Source: UBA6663 sp044226485 (GTDB lineage: Bacteria; Chloroflexota; Anaerolineae; Anaerolineales; UBA6663). From it: a DNA stretch of 64,000 bases. The notes beneath the pieces are model-generated. The model was given only the letters and a program-made list of their open reading frames with translations, was not told the origin of the DNA and did not search any database. The translations under genes and the position numbers were made by a program. The stretch lies in assembly GCA_044226485.1 (NCBI GenBank), contig JBGAGY010000006.1, forward strand, positions 186,001 to 250,000. Reading direction: 5' to 3'. Shown here piece by piece: positions 14,634 to 23,423 of the stretch (its first letter is position 1; every line of letters starts with the position of its first letter).

Positions 14634-15950
14634 TCAACCTCGCATTCCTTGGAAGAGCTTCAGCATGTCGCGCGCCACGCCGAAGAACGAGCGGCGCTGG
14701 AACAGCATCTTGACGATGTTGTCCTCCATGTCACGTTTGGGCAGGCCGTGCGCTGAGAAGTAGCGCAAGGCAGCCTCGTTGGCATAGTTGACGTACGTGC
14801 TCATGAAGTGTGGCGTGCTGTCGAGGAAGTCCGTCATGCGCCGGTATTGCTTGAGGTCCTTCAGCACGAAAGTCGACTCGAGTTGTTGGCGATAGCCCTT
14901 GAGGAACCCGGCCGAGAAATCGTTGCGCTTGTGAGCTTCAAGCGCGGTCTCGCCCGCCAGCCGCCCGGCCGTCATCGCCAGGTTGGTGCCCTCGCGGTGC
15001 ATGGCGTCCACCATGCCGGCCGCGTCGCCCGCGACCATGACGCCGTCGGCGGCCAGGTCGGGCATGCGGTCGTAACCGAACTCAGGGATCAGGTGGGCGC
15101 CATACTCGAGCGTCTCACCGCCGGCCAGGTAAGGCTTGATGACCGGATGGTTCTTGAAGCGCGCCAGCACTTCATACGGCTTGAGCTTGTGGTGGATGAA
15201 CTCTTCCAGCAGCAGGCCGACGCCGATGGAGATGCCCTGCTTGTCGGTGTACAGGAAAGCGGTTCCGGGCAGGCCGAGCGTGGCGTCGCCGAAGATGTCG
15301 ATCGCCAGGCCTTCCTTGGCGCCGCTCAGGCTGAAGCGTGTCTCGATTTCCTTGGCCGGCAGGCCGATGTATTCCTTGACCGAGAGCGCGATCAGGCGGG
15401 GCGGCAGGTCGGCCTTCATCAGGCCCATCTTCTGCGTCAGCAGGTTGTTGACGCCCTCGCTGACGATCACGATCGGGGCGTACACGTCGCCGTCCGGTCG
15501 ATCGGTGCGGACGCCGATGATGCGGCCCTTCTCGTCGCGGATCGCGTCGACCACAGTGGTCTTGGTGATCAGCAGCGCTCCTAACGAGACAGCTTGTTGA
15601 GCGAACCACGAGTCGAAGCCCGAGCGCAGCGCTGTGTAAGCGTCGGCCGGCTCCTTCTGATAGTGCTGGCTCTTGTGCATGATCCGCACGACGCTGTCGG
15701 GCGACATCAGCCAGTAGCCCTGCTCGGTGACCGGGCGCTCGAACGGAGGCTTGCGATCCCAGTAGTCGGGCAAGACGTCGGCCAGGGCGTGCGTGTAGAG
15801 CACGCCGCCGAAGAAGTTCTTGGCGCCGGCGAAACGGCCGCGCTCGATGAGCATGACCTTGAGACCGCCGCGCGCGAGCACAATGGCGGCCGAGATGCCG
15901 GCCGGGCCGGCGCCGACCACGATGGCGTCGTACATCAGTTTTTCAGGCAT
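14634..15950 (-). CDS. fixC: Electron-transfer flavoprotein-quinone oxidoreductase-type flavoprotein FixC
   Basis: 438 residues. The N-terminus YDAIVVGAGPAGISAAIVLA is the FAD-binding Rossmann motif, and DGVMVAGDAAGMVDAMHREG is the second FAD block conserved in FixC and geranylgeranyl-reductase-type proteins. The ATG at 15950 overlaps the fixB stop by 8 bases (ATGCCTGA), and the upstream frame is extraneous. In FixABCX complexes FixC receives electrons from the FixAB flavins and hands them through FixX to quinone while ferredoxin or flavodoxin is reduced at low potential. No nitrogenase genes are seen, so the ferredoxin user is unknown. Confidence 0.92.
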   Translation of the reverse strand: MPEKLMYDAIVVGAGPAGISAAIVLARGGLKVMLIERGRFAGAKNFFGGVLYTHALADVLPDYWDRKPPFERPVTEQGYWLMSPDSVVRIMHKSQHYQKEPADAYTALRSGFDSWFAQQAVSLGALLITKTTVVDAIRDEKGRIIGVRTDRPDGDVYAPIVIVSEGVNNLLTQKMGLMKADLPPRLIALSVKEYIGLPAKEIETRFSLSGAKEGLAIDIFGDATLGLPGTAFLYTDKQGISIGVGLLLEEFIHHKLKPYEVLARFKNHPVIKPYLAGGETLEYGAHLIPEFGYDRMPDLAADGVMVAGDAAGMVDAMHREGTNLAMTAGRLAGETALEAHKRNDFSAGFLKGYRQQLESTFVLKDLKQYRRMTDFLDSTPHFMSTYVNYANEAALRYFSAHGLPKRDMEDNIVKMLFQRRSFFGVARDMLKLFQGMRG

Positions 15951-16977
15951 GAGCCACCTCCGCCGCACCGTGTCCGGCGCGCTGCGCCTTGATCTGCGCG
16001 ATCAACTCAGGCACGACCTCGTAAAGGTCGCCGACGATGCCGAAGTCGGCGACGCTGAAGATCGGGGCGTTCGGGTCGCTATTGATCGCCAGGATGAAGT
16101 CCGAGCCGGTGATGCCGACGCGATGCTGGATCGCGCCCGAGATCCCGGCCGCGATGAACAGCTTCGGCCGCACCGTCTTGCCGGTCTGGCCGATCTGGCG
16201 CGAGACGTTGATCCAGCCGGCGTCGACCACGGCGCGCGAGGCGCCGACGACGCCGCCGAGCAACTCAGCCAGTTCTTCGAGCAGCTTGAAGCCCTCGGGC
16301 CCGCCCAGGCCGCGGCCGCCGGCCACGATCACGTCGGCGTACTCGATGTCGACCTGATCGCCGCTGTCGTTCGCGATGACCTTGAGCAGCTTGACCGCCA
16401 CTTCGTCCTCGGTCATGCCCAGCGTCTCGCGCACGAGCTCGCCGGCGCCGGTCTCGGCCGGCGTGGGTGAGGGCAGGACGCGCGGACGCACGGTGGCCAT
16501 CTGCGGGCGTTGCGTCTTGCACAGAATCGTCGCCATCAGGTTGCCGCCGAAGGTCGGACGGGTGGCAGCCAGGATGTGCTTCTCGGGATCGATCGCCAGC
16601 TCGGTGCAGTCCGCTGTCAGGCCGGTGCCGACCCGGGTCGCGATCGCGCTGGCCAGGTCACGGCCGAGCGTCGTCGCACCGACCAGGAAGATCTCGGGCG
16701 TGTGCTTCTTGACGAGGTTGGCGATGCCGAAGGCGTACGGCGCGTTGCGGTAGGCCTTGAGCACCGGATCGTCGATCAGGTACACCTTGGTCGCGCCGTA
16801 GCGGTAGGCTTCGGCCGCGATCGACTCGACCCCGTCGCCCAGGAGCACGCCTTCGACGACGCTACCCGGCAACTCGGCCGACAAGCGCTGCGCGGCGCCC
16901 AACAGCTCCCACGAGACAGGGTGCGCCTTGCCCTCTTCCTGTTCAATCAAGACCCAGATGCGTTTGGTGTCGCTCAT
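15943..16977 (-). CDS. fixB: Electron transfer flavoprotein alpha subunit, FixB
   Basis: 344 residues. The start at 16977 (MSDTKRIWVLIEQEEGK) is chosen because the upstream part of the frame lies in spacer hairpin sequence. The C-terminal half has the FAD domain of ETF-alpha: VAGGRGLGGPEGFKLL, GASRAVVDAGW, RQIGQTGKTVRPKL, YIAAGISGAIQHRVG-like sequence and AINSDPNAPIFSVADFGIVGDL. Together with FixA it forms the bifurcating flavoprotein that oxidises NADH. It is preceded by a 101-base spacer containing a word-repeat hairpin, unusual inside such an operon. Confidence 0.93.
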   Translation of the reverse strand: MSDTKRIWVLIEQEEGKAHPVSWELLGAAQRLSAELPGSVVEGVLLGDGVESIAAEAYRYGATKVYLIDDPVLKAYRNAPYAFGIANLVKKHTPEIFLVGATTLGRDLASAIATRVGTGLTADCTELAIDPEKHILAATRPTFGGNLMATILCKTQRPQMATVRPRVLPSPTPAETGAGELVRETLGMTEDEVAVKLLKVIANDSGDQVDIEYADVIVAGGRGLGGPEGFKLLEELAELLGGVVGASRAVVDAGWINVSRQIGQTGKTVRPKLFIAAGISGAIQHRVGITGSDFILAINSDPNAPIFSVADFGIVGDLYEVVPELIAQIKAQRAGHGAAEVAHA

Positions 16978-16995
16978 GTTGATGCCTCGCAACAC

Positions 16996-17075
16996 AGACG
17001 GCGGACTGCGGACCGCAGACCGCAGAGTCACGCTGGACCCGGTTGTCTGCGGTCAGCCGTCTATCGTCTGCGGTC
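16996..17075. repeat. Word-repeat hairpin between fixA and fixB
   Basis: Left arm holds AGACGGC and two GACCGCAGA-type words. Right arm holds two copies of GTCTGCGGTC and GCCGTCT. The arms pair imperfectly in several registers. It fills nearly the whole 101-base gap between two genes of one complex. Confidence 0.75.
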
Positions 17076-17078
17076 TTC

Positions 17079-17897
17079 CTATATCTTCACCACCCCAGCG
17101 GCCTTGACCTTCGTCAACGCCTCGGTGACGGTGGTGGCGACGCCCTTCTCGGCGACCTTGACGGCTGCGCCGGCCTTCTTGGGCGGGGGGGTGTAGGCCT
17201 TGCCGACGATAGTCGGCGAGCCCTTGATGCCGATCTTGGCGACGTCGAAAGCGACGGGCTCGCTGGCGCTCCAGACCTCGGGCGTGTACTGCGCCGCGCG
17301 GATGACGTCGGCGAGCGGCGCGCGCTCGATGGCGGCGATGTCTTTCTCGACGGTGAGCAAGACGGGCAGGGTAGTCTGCAACACTTCGATGCCGCGCTCG
17401 GTGCGGCGATGGATGACCGCAGTGCGCGCGATGGGGTCGAACGATTCGACGGCGACAGCGTAGCTGACCAGCGGGACGCCCAGTCGGGTGGCGACGCCCG
17501 GGCCGACCTGGGCCGTGTCGCCGTCGATGGCCTGCTTGCCGAACAGCAGCAGGTCGACCGGATCCTCGGCCTGGATCGCCTCGATCGTGCGCGCGATGAC
17601 GTAGGATGTGGCCAGCGTGTCGGCGGCCGAGAACTTCCGGTCTGAGATCAGGATGCCGCGGTCGGCGCCCTGTTCGACGCATTCCACGAGCGCCTCGGAG
17701 GCCTTCGGCGGGCCCATGGTGATCACTGTCACTTTGCCACCGAACTGGCGTTTGAGGCGCACCGCCAGCTCGACGGCGTGAGCGTCGTAGGGGTTGATGA
17801 TGGCCGGGACGCCCTCACGGATGAGGGTGCCGGTCTCCGGGTTGATGCGGACGTTGGACGTGTCGGGCACTTGCTTGATGGCGACAACGGCGTGCAT
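17079..17897 (-). CDS. fixA: Electron transfer flavoprotein beta subunit, FixA
   Basis: 272 residues from ATG 17897 (MHAVVAIKQVPDTSNVRINPETGTLIREGVPAIINPYD), the standard ETF-beta N-terminus. VTVITMGPPKASEALVE and LLLFGKQAIDGDTAQVGPGVA are nucleotide-binding segments conserved in bifurcating EtfB/FixA. It is the first gene of fixABCX. The last 50 residues are Lys/Pro/Ala-rich. The upstream 300 bases contain a candidate regulatory palindrome and a long perfect hairpin that insulates it from the flagellar operon. Confidence 0.93.
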   Translation of the reverse strand: MHAVVAIKQVPDTSNVRINPETGTLIREGVPAIINPYDAHAVELAVRLKRQFGGKVTVITMGPPKASEALVECVEQGADRGILISDRKFSAADTLATSYVIARTIEAIQAEDPVDLLLFGKQAIDGDTAQVGPGVATRLGVPLVSYAVAVESFDPIARTAVIHRRTERGIEVLQTTLPVLLTVEKDIAAIERAPLADVIRAAQYTPEVWSASEPVAFDVAKIGIKGSPTIVGKAYTPPPKKAGAAVKVAEKGVATTVTEALTKVKAAGVVKI

Positions 17898-18007
17898 GGG
17901 ACAGCCCTTGGTTGAGGATCGACAAGATGTCGGCAGGCGCCGACACCACAATGCCGTCATCCTAGAGGGACGCCCCGGTCGCGCCTACTGCCGATCAGCA
18001 CGGGGCC

Positions 18008-18025
18008 TTGTTCTGATTGTCACAA
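18008..18025. promoter_or_regulatory. Candidate redox or CRP/FNR-type operator upstream of fixA
   Basis: TTGTTCTGATTGTCACAA is an 18-base imperfect palindrome with TTGT and ACAA ends, resembling Rex sites; read on the minus strand it also holds TGTGA-N6-GAACA, 8/10 to a CRP/FNR box. It lies about 110 bases before the fixA start. No confident -35/-10 pair is seen in 17898-18101. Confidence 0.3.
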
Positions 18026-18101
18026 AGTCGACCTTCGGCGGGAATTTCGTCAGCTTTTGTGGTGAACGTCGGCGCCAAAACGAGACGAATTCGGGCGGGT
18101 T

Positions 18102-18194
18102 AATAAGAAATCGGGAGTGCCCCGATGTCCCCCGATGTGGGCGCAACTGCGCCGCCCACATCGGGGGACATCGGGGCACTCCCGATTTCTTATT
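18102..18194. repeat. Perfect 42-bp inverted repeat separating the flagellar and fix operons
   Basis: Bases 18102-18143 are the exact reverse complement of 18153-18194, with a 9-base loop. The arm starts AATAAGAAATCGGGAGTGCC and contains the word CCCCGATGT twice. On the minus strand it follows the last flagellar gene (stop at 18203) and ends in TTTCTTATT, so it could stop the flagellar transcript. Confidence 0.9.
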
Positions 18195-18202
18195 GATTCG
18201 AC

Positions 18203-18502
18203 TTACTTGGCTTTCGCCTTGCGCTCTCGCACCCGCCAGACGTAGATCAACACCTCAGCCACGACGGCGTACAGCTCGGGCGGGATCGTCTGCTCGAGAT
18301 CCAGCGTGGCCAGCGCGGTGGCCAGCACGGGATCTTCCTTGATCGGCACCCCGTTTTCACGGGCCAGTTGAATGATCTTGTCGGCCAGAGCGCCCTGGCC
18401 CGTGGCGACCACCTTGGGCGCTTCATCTTTGCTGCGGTCGTAGCCCAGGGCGACGACGCGCTTCTTGAGGACGGGGCGATCGTAGGTCAACACGGCGATC
18501 AC
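18203..18502 (-). CDS. ylqH: FlhB C-terminal-domain-like protein (YlqH/FlhX)
   Basis: 99 residues equivalent to the cytoplasmic FlhB-C domain alone: VVALGYDRSKDEAPKVVATGQGALADKIIQLARENGVPIKEDPVLATAL and then IPPELYAVVAEVLIYVWRVRER. FlhB proper is a membrane protein that switches export specificity; its NPTH autocleavage site is replaced here by GYDRSKDEAP, as usual for the FlhX group. Some FlhX proteins can stand in for the cut FlhB domain. The start overlaps the upstream FliK-like gene by 4 bases, as in the ylqG-ylqH pair of Bacillus. It is the last gene of the long flagellar cluster. Confidence 0.9.
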   Translation of the reverse strand: MIAVLTYDRPVLKKRVVALGYDRSKDEAPKVVATGQGALADKIIQLARENGVPIKEDPVLATALATLDLEQTIPPELYAVVAEVLIYVWRVRERKAKAK

Positions 18503-19839
18503 ACTTTCATGTTGACGCCGGCCGCGGCCGGGTCGAAGATCGGCGACGCCGGAGCCGGGTCCGTCACCAGCGGCACGCCGACCAGACAGCGCGCTGTCTT
18601 GAGCGTGTAGCCGGCCCGGCTCAAGCCGATCTGCAGTTCGCTCATCTCGGCTTCGGCGGCCGTCTGAACGTCTTCAGAACTGGCCGTCACCCAGGCGCCG
18701 ATCTGTTTGCCCAGCACCGAGAGGTCGACCTCGAGCAGATCCTCACCGTCCAGCGGGATGCGCAGGGTGACGCGCGTCATCTGAGCATGCACATCGGCGC
18801 TGCGGCCATCGCGCGTCGTCACGCGCAGGAAGCCCGACGACGCCTGCGATTGGCCCGGCACCTGCAAGGGCAGGGACACCTGATAGGCGTGTGGCTCGGC
18901 CTGCGGCCGATCGGGCGGCAGGTTGGCCAGGGCCGTCTGACGCAGCCCATCGATGAAGGTGCGGATCTCGGCCGCCGCAGCCTTGGCCGTCGGATTGGTC
19001 GATGCATCGAGTTGTTGGCTGAGCTTGGCCAGTTCGATGAGCGGCGACGAGGCTTGCTGCGGGTCGAGCGCCTTCTGCGCCAGCTCACGCTCGATGCTGT
19101 GGCCCAGCACCCGCAGGGCGTCGTGCAATTCCTGATGGAGCGCGCCACTGTTCGACTGCCACTGGACCTTGATGCGCTCCAGCTGGCTCAATGCCTGCTG
19201 AACGGCCTGCGCCACTTCTTTCGGGAGCGTCTCGGGTTTGATCGATGCCAGTGTCTGCGCCAGGTTCTTCATCGTTTCCGACGGTGAAGGCAGTGGGGTC
19301 TGGGCCAGTTCGATGGTGCCCGGCGTGATGGGCTTGCCCTGAGCCTTAAGCTGCGCCGCCGTGGCGGCATCCTCGGGCTTCCACTCGCCGATCTGCTCCA
19401 TGGCGGTCGCCAGTTCGCGCACGTTGGCGCGCGTGACGGGCACCTGAGCTCGCAACAGCGCAGCCGCGAGCTGCTCGTTCTCGGCAGTCGGCTCGAGCCC
19501 GAGATCCGACAGCATCGCCCGCGCGAGCGGCAGCGGTTCGGCGCGCGAGCTGCCCTGGCTCGGGCTGATCTGCTGGCGCGGCACGATCTCGAGCTGAAGC
19601 GCGCCGTCCTTCATGCCGCGCACCACAAAGTGAGCGACCTTGCCGGGCTCCAGATCCACAGTCTCCGGGTGGCCGACGAGTTGCGCCGTCAGGCGCGCGC
19701 CCTCGGCCACCAGCGTGATGTGATCGTTGGCGATGTCGAGCACCGACGCGTTCAGACGCTGCCCGACACGCAGCGACAGCGCGGCGGCATCCGGGACCGC
19801 GATCGAGGTGGGCGGGGTCAGGGGCTGGAGCGGAAGCAT
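18499..19839 (-). CDS. FliK-related hook-length control domain protein (YlqG-like)
   Basis: 446 residues. The N-terminal 65 residues form a beta-rich stretch (LRVGQRLNASVLDIANDHITLVAEGARLTAQ), the middle is helical and Gln/Ala-rich, and the end (about 330-430) matches a FliK C-terminal domain: GEDLLEVDLSVLGKQIGAWVTASSEDVQTAAEAEMSELQIGLSRAGY. It differs from the canonical fliK at 22192-23418. Gene order with the FlhB-like ylqH (4-base overlap) mirrors Bacillus ylqG-ylqH, so a joint role in export switching is inferred. Confidence 0.78.
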   Translation of the reverse strand: MLPLQPLTPPTSIAVPDAAALSLRVGQRLNASVLDIANDHITLVAEGARLTAQLVGHPETVDLEPGKVAHFVVRGMKDGALQLEIVPRQQISPSQGSSRAEPLPLARAMLSDLGLEPTAENEQLAAALLRAQVPVTRANVRELATAMEQIGEWKPEDAATAAQLKAQGKPITPGTIELAQTPLPSPSETMKNLAQTLASIKPETLPKEVAQAVQQALSQLERIKVQWQSNSGALHQELHDALRVLGHSIERELAQKALDPQQASSPLIELAKLSQQLDASTNPTAKAAAAEIRTFIDGLRQTALANLPPDRPQAEPHAYQVSLPLQVPGQSQASSGFLRVTTRDGRSADVHAQMTRVTLRIPLDGEDLLEVDLSVLGKQIGAWVTASSEDVQTAAEAEMSELQIGLSRAGYTLKTARCLVGVPLVTDPAPASPIFDPAAAGVNMKV

Positions 19840-19873
19840 AGCGTGCCTGCAAGACTATCTCGACCGGGAAGCG

Positions 19874-19947
19874 ACCAAGGACGAATGACGAAGGACGATG
19901 GTTGAGCGGCCGTTCAACGTTCGTCGTTCGTCATTCGTCATTCGTCA
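19874..19947. repeat. Word-repeat hairpin between flgE and the FliK-like gene
   Basis: Left arm carries GACGAATGACGAAGGACGA and GGTTGA; right arm carries TTCAACGTTCGTCGTTCGTC and two further ATTCGTC words. The arms are complementary with several mismatches around a GCGGCCG centre. Confidence 0.75.
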
Positions 19948-19952
19948 CCGCC

Positions 19953-21173
19953 TCAGCGTTTCAAATTCACCAATTCCTGCAGCATCTCATCGCTGGTCGT
20001 GATGACGCGCGACGAGGCCTGGAAGCCGCGCTGCGCCAGGATCATGTTCGTGAACTCCTGCGACAGGTCGACGTTCGACGCCTCGACGCTGCCGGGGATG
20101 ACGGCGCCGCGCCCGTTGCTGTCGGGCAGGCCGGTGTTCGGCTCACCGGCGTTGACGCCCGCCTGGTACAGGTTCTGGCCGGCCTTCACGAGGCCCGCCG
20201 GATTGACGAAGCTGGTCACAGCGAGTTGCGCGACGAGGTTCTGCAGGCCGTTCGAGTATTGGGCGTAGACCTGACCGGTCTTGGTCTCGACAGTGTAGCC
20301 GGTGACCGTGCCGGCGGCGACGCCGTCCTGGAAGGCCGCGTAGGCGCTGTTGTCGGTCTCGAGCTGGGTCAGCGACGACATGTCGACCGTGAATGCAAAG
20401 GCCTGTGCGCCCGAAGCGCTCGCCGGGACGTTGATCGTGCCGGTGCCGCCGGTCGCCAGGGCGCCGGTCGCAGCGTTGAACGTCAAAGTGCCCGAGCCGG
20501 TGCCGCCCGTCACGGCCGTCCAGCTCCAGGCGTTCGCGCCGGTGCGGGTCACCTGGATGTCGACGTTGTGCAGAGCGCCGAAGGAGTCGTAAGCGCCGAA
20601 GGTGACGGTGACCGGCGTCGCGCCGGGCTGCAGGGCGTTGAGGTTGCCGCGCATCGTCAGCGTCGAGGTCTGGCGCGCCAGCGTGCTGTTGATCGGGATG
20701 CGGATGTCGGTCAGGGCCGTGCCGGTGTTGATCGCCGGGGGCGTGCCCGAGGGCAGCCAACCCTGGATGCGGTAGCCGGTGTTGGTGTTGACCATGTAGC
20801 CGTCGGCATCCAGGTCGATCGAGCCGTCGCGCGAGTAGTACAGCGTGCCGGCGCCGTCGCGGTAGTTGAAGAAGCCATCGCCCTGCAGCGCGAGGTCGCC
20901 CAGACGGCCGGTGGCCGTCAGCGCGCCTTGCGAGAAGTTCTGGGTGATGCTGCCGACGCGCATGCCCAGGCCGACCTGCATCGGGTCGACGCCGCCGCGC
21001 GTGCCGGTCGGGCTCGAGCCCGGGCGCAGCAATTGCGAGATCTGGTCCTGGAAGCGGACGAAGCTCGTCTTGTAGCCTGTGGTGTTGACGTTGGCCAGGT
21101 TGTTGCCGATCACGTCCATCCAGGTCTGATGGGCGTTGAGCGCGCTAATGGCCGTGAACATCGAGCGAAGCAT
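19953..21173 (-). CDS. flgE: Flagellar hook protein FlgE
   Basis: 406 residues from ATG 21173 (MLRSMFTAISALNAHQTWMDVIGNNLANVNTTGYKTS) with GGAGGTCACC directly upstream. The axial motif, the LQGDGFFNYRDGAGTLYYSRDGSIDLDADGY block and the C-terminal GAVIPGSVEASNVDLSQEFTNMILAQRGFQASSRVITTSDEML identify FlgE. It builds the universal joint between rod and filament. The size fits hook proteins with one or two extra outer domains. It follows flgD and the TIGR02530-type gene, the normal order in Gram-positive and related phyla. Confidence 0.95.
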   Translation of the reverse strand: MLRSMFTAISALNAHQTWMDVIGNNLANVNTTGYKTSFVRFQDQISQLLRPGSSPTGTRGGVDPMQVGLGMRVGSITQNFSQGALTATGRLGDLALQGDGFFNYRDGAGTLYYSRDGSIDLDADGYMVNTNTGYRIQGWLPSGTPPAINTGTALTDIRIPINSTLARQTSTLTMRGNLNALQPGATPVTVTFGAYDSFGALHNVDIQVTRTGANAWSWTAVTGGTGSGTLTFNAATGALATGGTGTINVPASASGAQAFAFTVDMSSLTQLETDNSAYAAFQDGVAAGTVTGYTVETKTGQVYAQYSNGLQNLVAQLAVTSFVNPAGLVKAGQNLYQAGVNAGEPNTGLPDSNGRGAVIPGSVEASNVDLSQEFTNMILAQRGFQASSRVITTSDEMLQELVNLKR

Positions 21174-21268
21174 GGTGACCTCCTGAGAGTCTGGGCATCC
21201 TCCAAGAGGGCCAGCCCAGAGTGTGACTTGTTCGATCCGGGCCGGCACATCGCCGGCGCCGGGCTAAG

Positions 21269-21643
21269 CTACTTGGCTAACACGACCGAGTCGATCTGCG
21301 TGAACACGCCTTCGCCTCGGCTTTTGGCATCGACGGCGGTGACGACCAGCCGATCGCGGACGTTGACCACGAAGGCCATGTCGTCCATCAACACCAGCGA
21401 GTCCTTGCCGCCGCGTTTGGCGGCGCTGTCGACCGCCAGGCTCAGCCGGGCGATGTCGTCGCTGCTGAGGGCGATGTCGCGCTTCTCGAGGCGCTTCTGG
21501 GCGTGGTTCGAGAAGCGCAGCTCGGCTTGCTGCAGTTCAGCTGCGAAGCTGCCGCCGGCCGCGGCTCTGGCGGCAGGCGCCCGGTTGGTCGTGGCTGCCG
21601 CGGCGGCCGATGCGCCCTGCGTGATGCGGAAGTCTTGCGTCAT
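21269..21643 (-). CDS. Flagellar operon protein, TIGR02530 family
   Basis: 124 residues. The N-terminal 35 residues are Ala/Thr-rich; the rest follows the family pattern: LRFSNHAQKRLEKRDIALSSDDIARLSLAVDSAAKRGGKDSLVLMDDMAFVVNVRDRLVVTAVD and VFTQIDSVV. These proteins occur between flgD and flgE in Firmicutes and other phyla; their function is not well known, possibly linked to hook assembly. The gene sits exactly there. The spacer of 95 bases to flgE holds the flgE ribosome site and nothing else I recognise. Confidence 0.87.
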   Translation of the reverse strand: MTQDFRITQGASAAAAATTNRAPAARAAAGGSFAAELQQAELRFSNHAQKRLEKRDIALSSDDIARLSLAVDSAAKRGGKDSLVLMDDMAFVVNVRDRLVVTAVDAKSRGEGVFTQIDSVVLAK

Positions 21644-21663
21644 CGTGGTCTCCGTGGGTTCCG

Positions 21664-22182
21664 CTAGACGGCCGACGTCTCGGGCTGGTTGTTGGTCAGG
21701 CCCGAGAACAGGGCGTTGGCCAGCAATTCGGCGAGCGCGTCGAGCTTGTTGGTGACATCCGTCGAAGCGCCCTCGACCTTGGTCACGCCCGAGAACGGCA
21801 CCAGCTTGCCGTCGATCTCGAGCATGGTGTCGCTGCCGTTGAGTTGCACGCTCGACACAGTGCCGGTGACGGTGTCGCCGTCGCTGTTGAGGGCGGTGAC
21901 CTGCTTGCCGATGAGCGAGCTCGCATTGCTGAGCTGGCTCTGCGACATGAACGAGGTCATCGACTTGTTGAGCTTCTGCATCTCGCTGAGCGCCTGGAAC
22001 TGCGCGGTCTGCGCCAGGAACTCATCGTTCTTCATCGGCTCGAGCGGGTTCTGGTTCTTGAGCTGCGAGACCAGCAGGTTCAGGAACTGGTCCTGCAGAT
22101 TCTGGCTGCTCGTCGTCTTCTTGGCGGTCGTCGTGTCGTGCACGACCTGGCCGTTGACGATGGTGATGGGTTGGTAGGCCAT
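21664..22182 (-). CDS. flgD: Flagellar hook capping protein FlgD
   Basis: 172 residues. QNLQDQFLNLLVSQLKNQNPLEPMKNDEFLAQTAQFQALSEMQKLN is the conserved FlgD N-terminal region needed for export and cap function, followed by SQLSNASSLIGKQVTAL and a short beta domain. FlgD forms the cap on which FlgE polymerises. The form is short (E. coli FlgD has 231 residues) and lacks most of the Ig-like part, as in many Gram-positive flagella. Confidence 0.93.
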   Translation of the reverse strand: MAYQPITIVNGQVVHDTTTAKKTTSSQNLQDQFLNLLVSQLKNQNPLEPMKNDEFLAQTAQFQALSEMQKLNKSMTSFMSQSQLSNASSLIGKQVTALNSDGDTVTGTVSSVQLNGSDTMLEIDGKLVPFSGVTKVEGASTDVTNKLDALAELLANALFSGLTNNQPETSAV

Positions 22183-22191
22183 GGCCGCCTC

Positions 22192-23418
22192 TCAGATGCT
22201 CAGGTCCACGCCGGCTGCCGACCAACCGCGCGCGCCGTTCAGACGCAGCACGATGGGACGTTCGCTGTCGTAGGGATCGGTCTCGCCGCCCTTGATGCCG
22301 CGCAGGTTGATCCCGAAGGAGCGCGTGTTCTGGAAGGAGCGATGGGACTGTTGCTGTTGGCTGTCGAGGCCGGCGCTGATCGCGATGCTGGCAACGTCGA
22401 GGTTGCTGGCGCTCAGGTTGCTGCGCAGCTCGGTCAGGTGGTTCTCGATCAGGGCTGCGGTGTGCGGCTGCTCAGCGCGCACGCTGACCTGCATGCCCTG
22501 GTCGGCACCGTGGGTGATGCGCAGTTCGATGCGACCGAGCTCTTCAGGATGAAGCGTGACCTTGATGGTCTCGAGCTTCTGGCCGTCGAGTTGCTCGACA
22601 GCGCGCTGGATCTGGGCGACGACTTCGTGGGGCTGAACTTCCGCCAGGCGGGCCGGCTCAACCTTCGTCTCGTGCGCGGGCGCAACCGTAGGGGTCGGGC
22701 TCGCGGCCGGCTGCGGCGTGGGCGGCGCCTCGGCCGCTGTCGCAACGGCCTTGACGGGTTCGTTCGCTGCCGCCTTCACGGCCTTGATCGTCGACGCTGC
22801 AGCCTCTGGTTGGGCCTCGACCGCGGCGCCGGTCGTCGGGGCGGCCGGCAACGGGGTTGCTGTCGCGGCGGTCAAGGCGCTCTCGGCCGGCTTTGCCTCA
22901 GTTTCGCCGGCCTTCGCCGCCAGGTTGACCCACACATCGCCGAAGGTCTTGCCGCGGGTGGGCAGGGCGCCGCGCACAGGCTGGGCGTCCTCGAGCACCG
23001 GGGCATCGGCCTCGGGCTGCGCGCCGGCTTGCGGCGTCGGCGCGAGCGGGTTGGGGTTGGCCAACTCGAGCCGCGGTCCGGGCTTGGTGACGGGCACCAG
23101 GATGGTGCTGTCGGGCGTCGGGCCGGCCGGCTGGGCATCGGCAACCGGAGCGTCGGGCGCAACCGACGGTGTGACCACGACCTGCACGGTCTGCACTGTG
23201 GCGGCGCCGGCGAGCGCGGCGAGCGCGGCCCACGTGGCTTCGTCGGTCACGGGCACGGCCGGCGTCTCGTCAGGAGCGGCCTCTGCCTCAGGGGTAGCGC
23301 CGGCGGTGGTCAGCGCGTCCTCGAAGCTGGCGCCGTCGGTGGACGGCTGCGTCGAACCGCTTGGGCCCGGCGCGGGAGCCGGCATGGCGCCGGCGGGCAG
23401 GATGGGAAGATCCAGCAT
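22192..23418 (-). CDS. fliK: Flagellar hook-length control protein FliK
   Basis: 408 residues. The first 290 are Pro/Ala/Thr-rich and probably extended, suited to act as a molecular ruler. The C-terminal domain (about 295-375) has LETIKVTLHPEELGRIELRITHGADQGMQVSVRAEQPHTAALIENHLTELRSNL, the FliK Flg_hook motif that touches FlhB to switch export from hook to filament proteins. It lies between flgB and flgD, in the usual export/hook section of the cluster. Confidence 0.92.
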   Translation of the reverse strand: MLDLPILPAGAMPAPAPGPSGSTQPSTDGASFEDALTTAGATPEAEAAPDETPAVPVTDEATWAALAALAGAATVQTVQVVVTPSVAPDAPVADAQPAGPTPDSTILVPVTKPGPRLELANPNPLAPTPQAGAQPEADAPVLEDAQPVRGALPTRGKTFGDVWVNLAAKAGETEAKPAESALTAATATPLPAAPTTGAAVEAQPEAAASTIKAVKAAANEPVKAVATAAEAPPTPQPAASPTPTVAPAHETKVEPARLAEVQPHEVVAQIQRAVEQLDGQKLETIKVTLHPEELGRIELRITHGADQGMQVSVRAEQPHTAALIENHLTELRSNLSASNLDVASIAISAGLDSQQQQSHRSFQNTRSFGINLRGIKGGETDPYDSERPIVLRLNGARGWSAAGVDLSI

Positions 23419-23423
23419 GCGGG

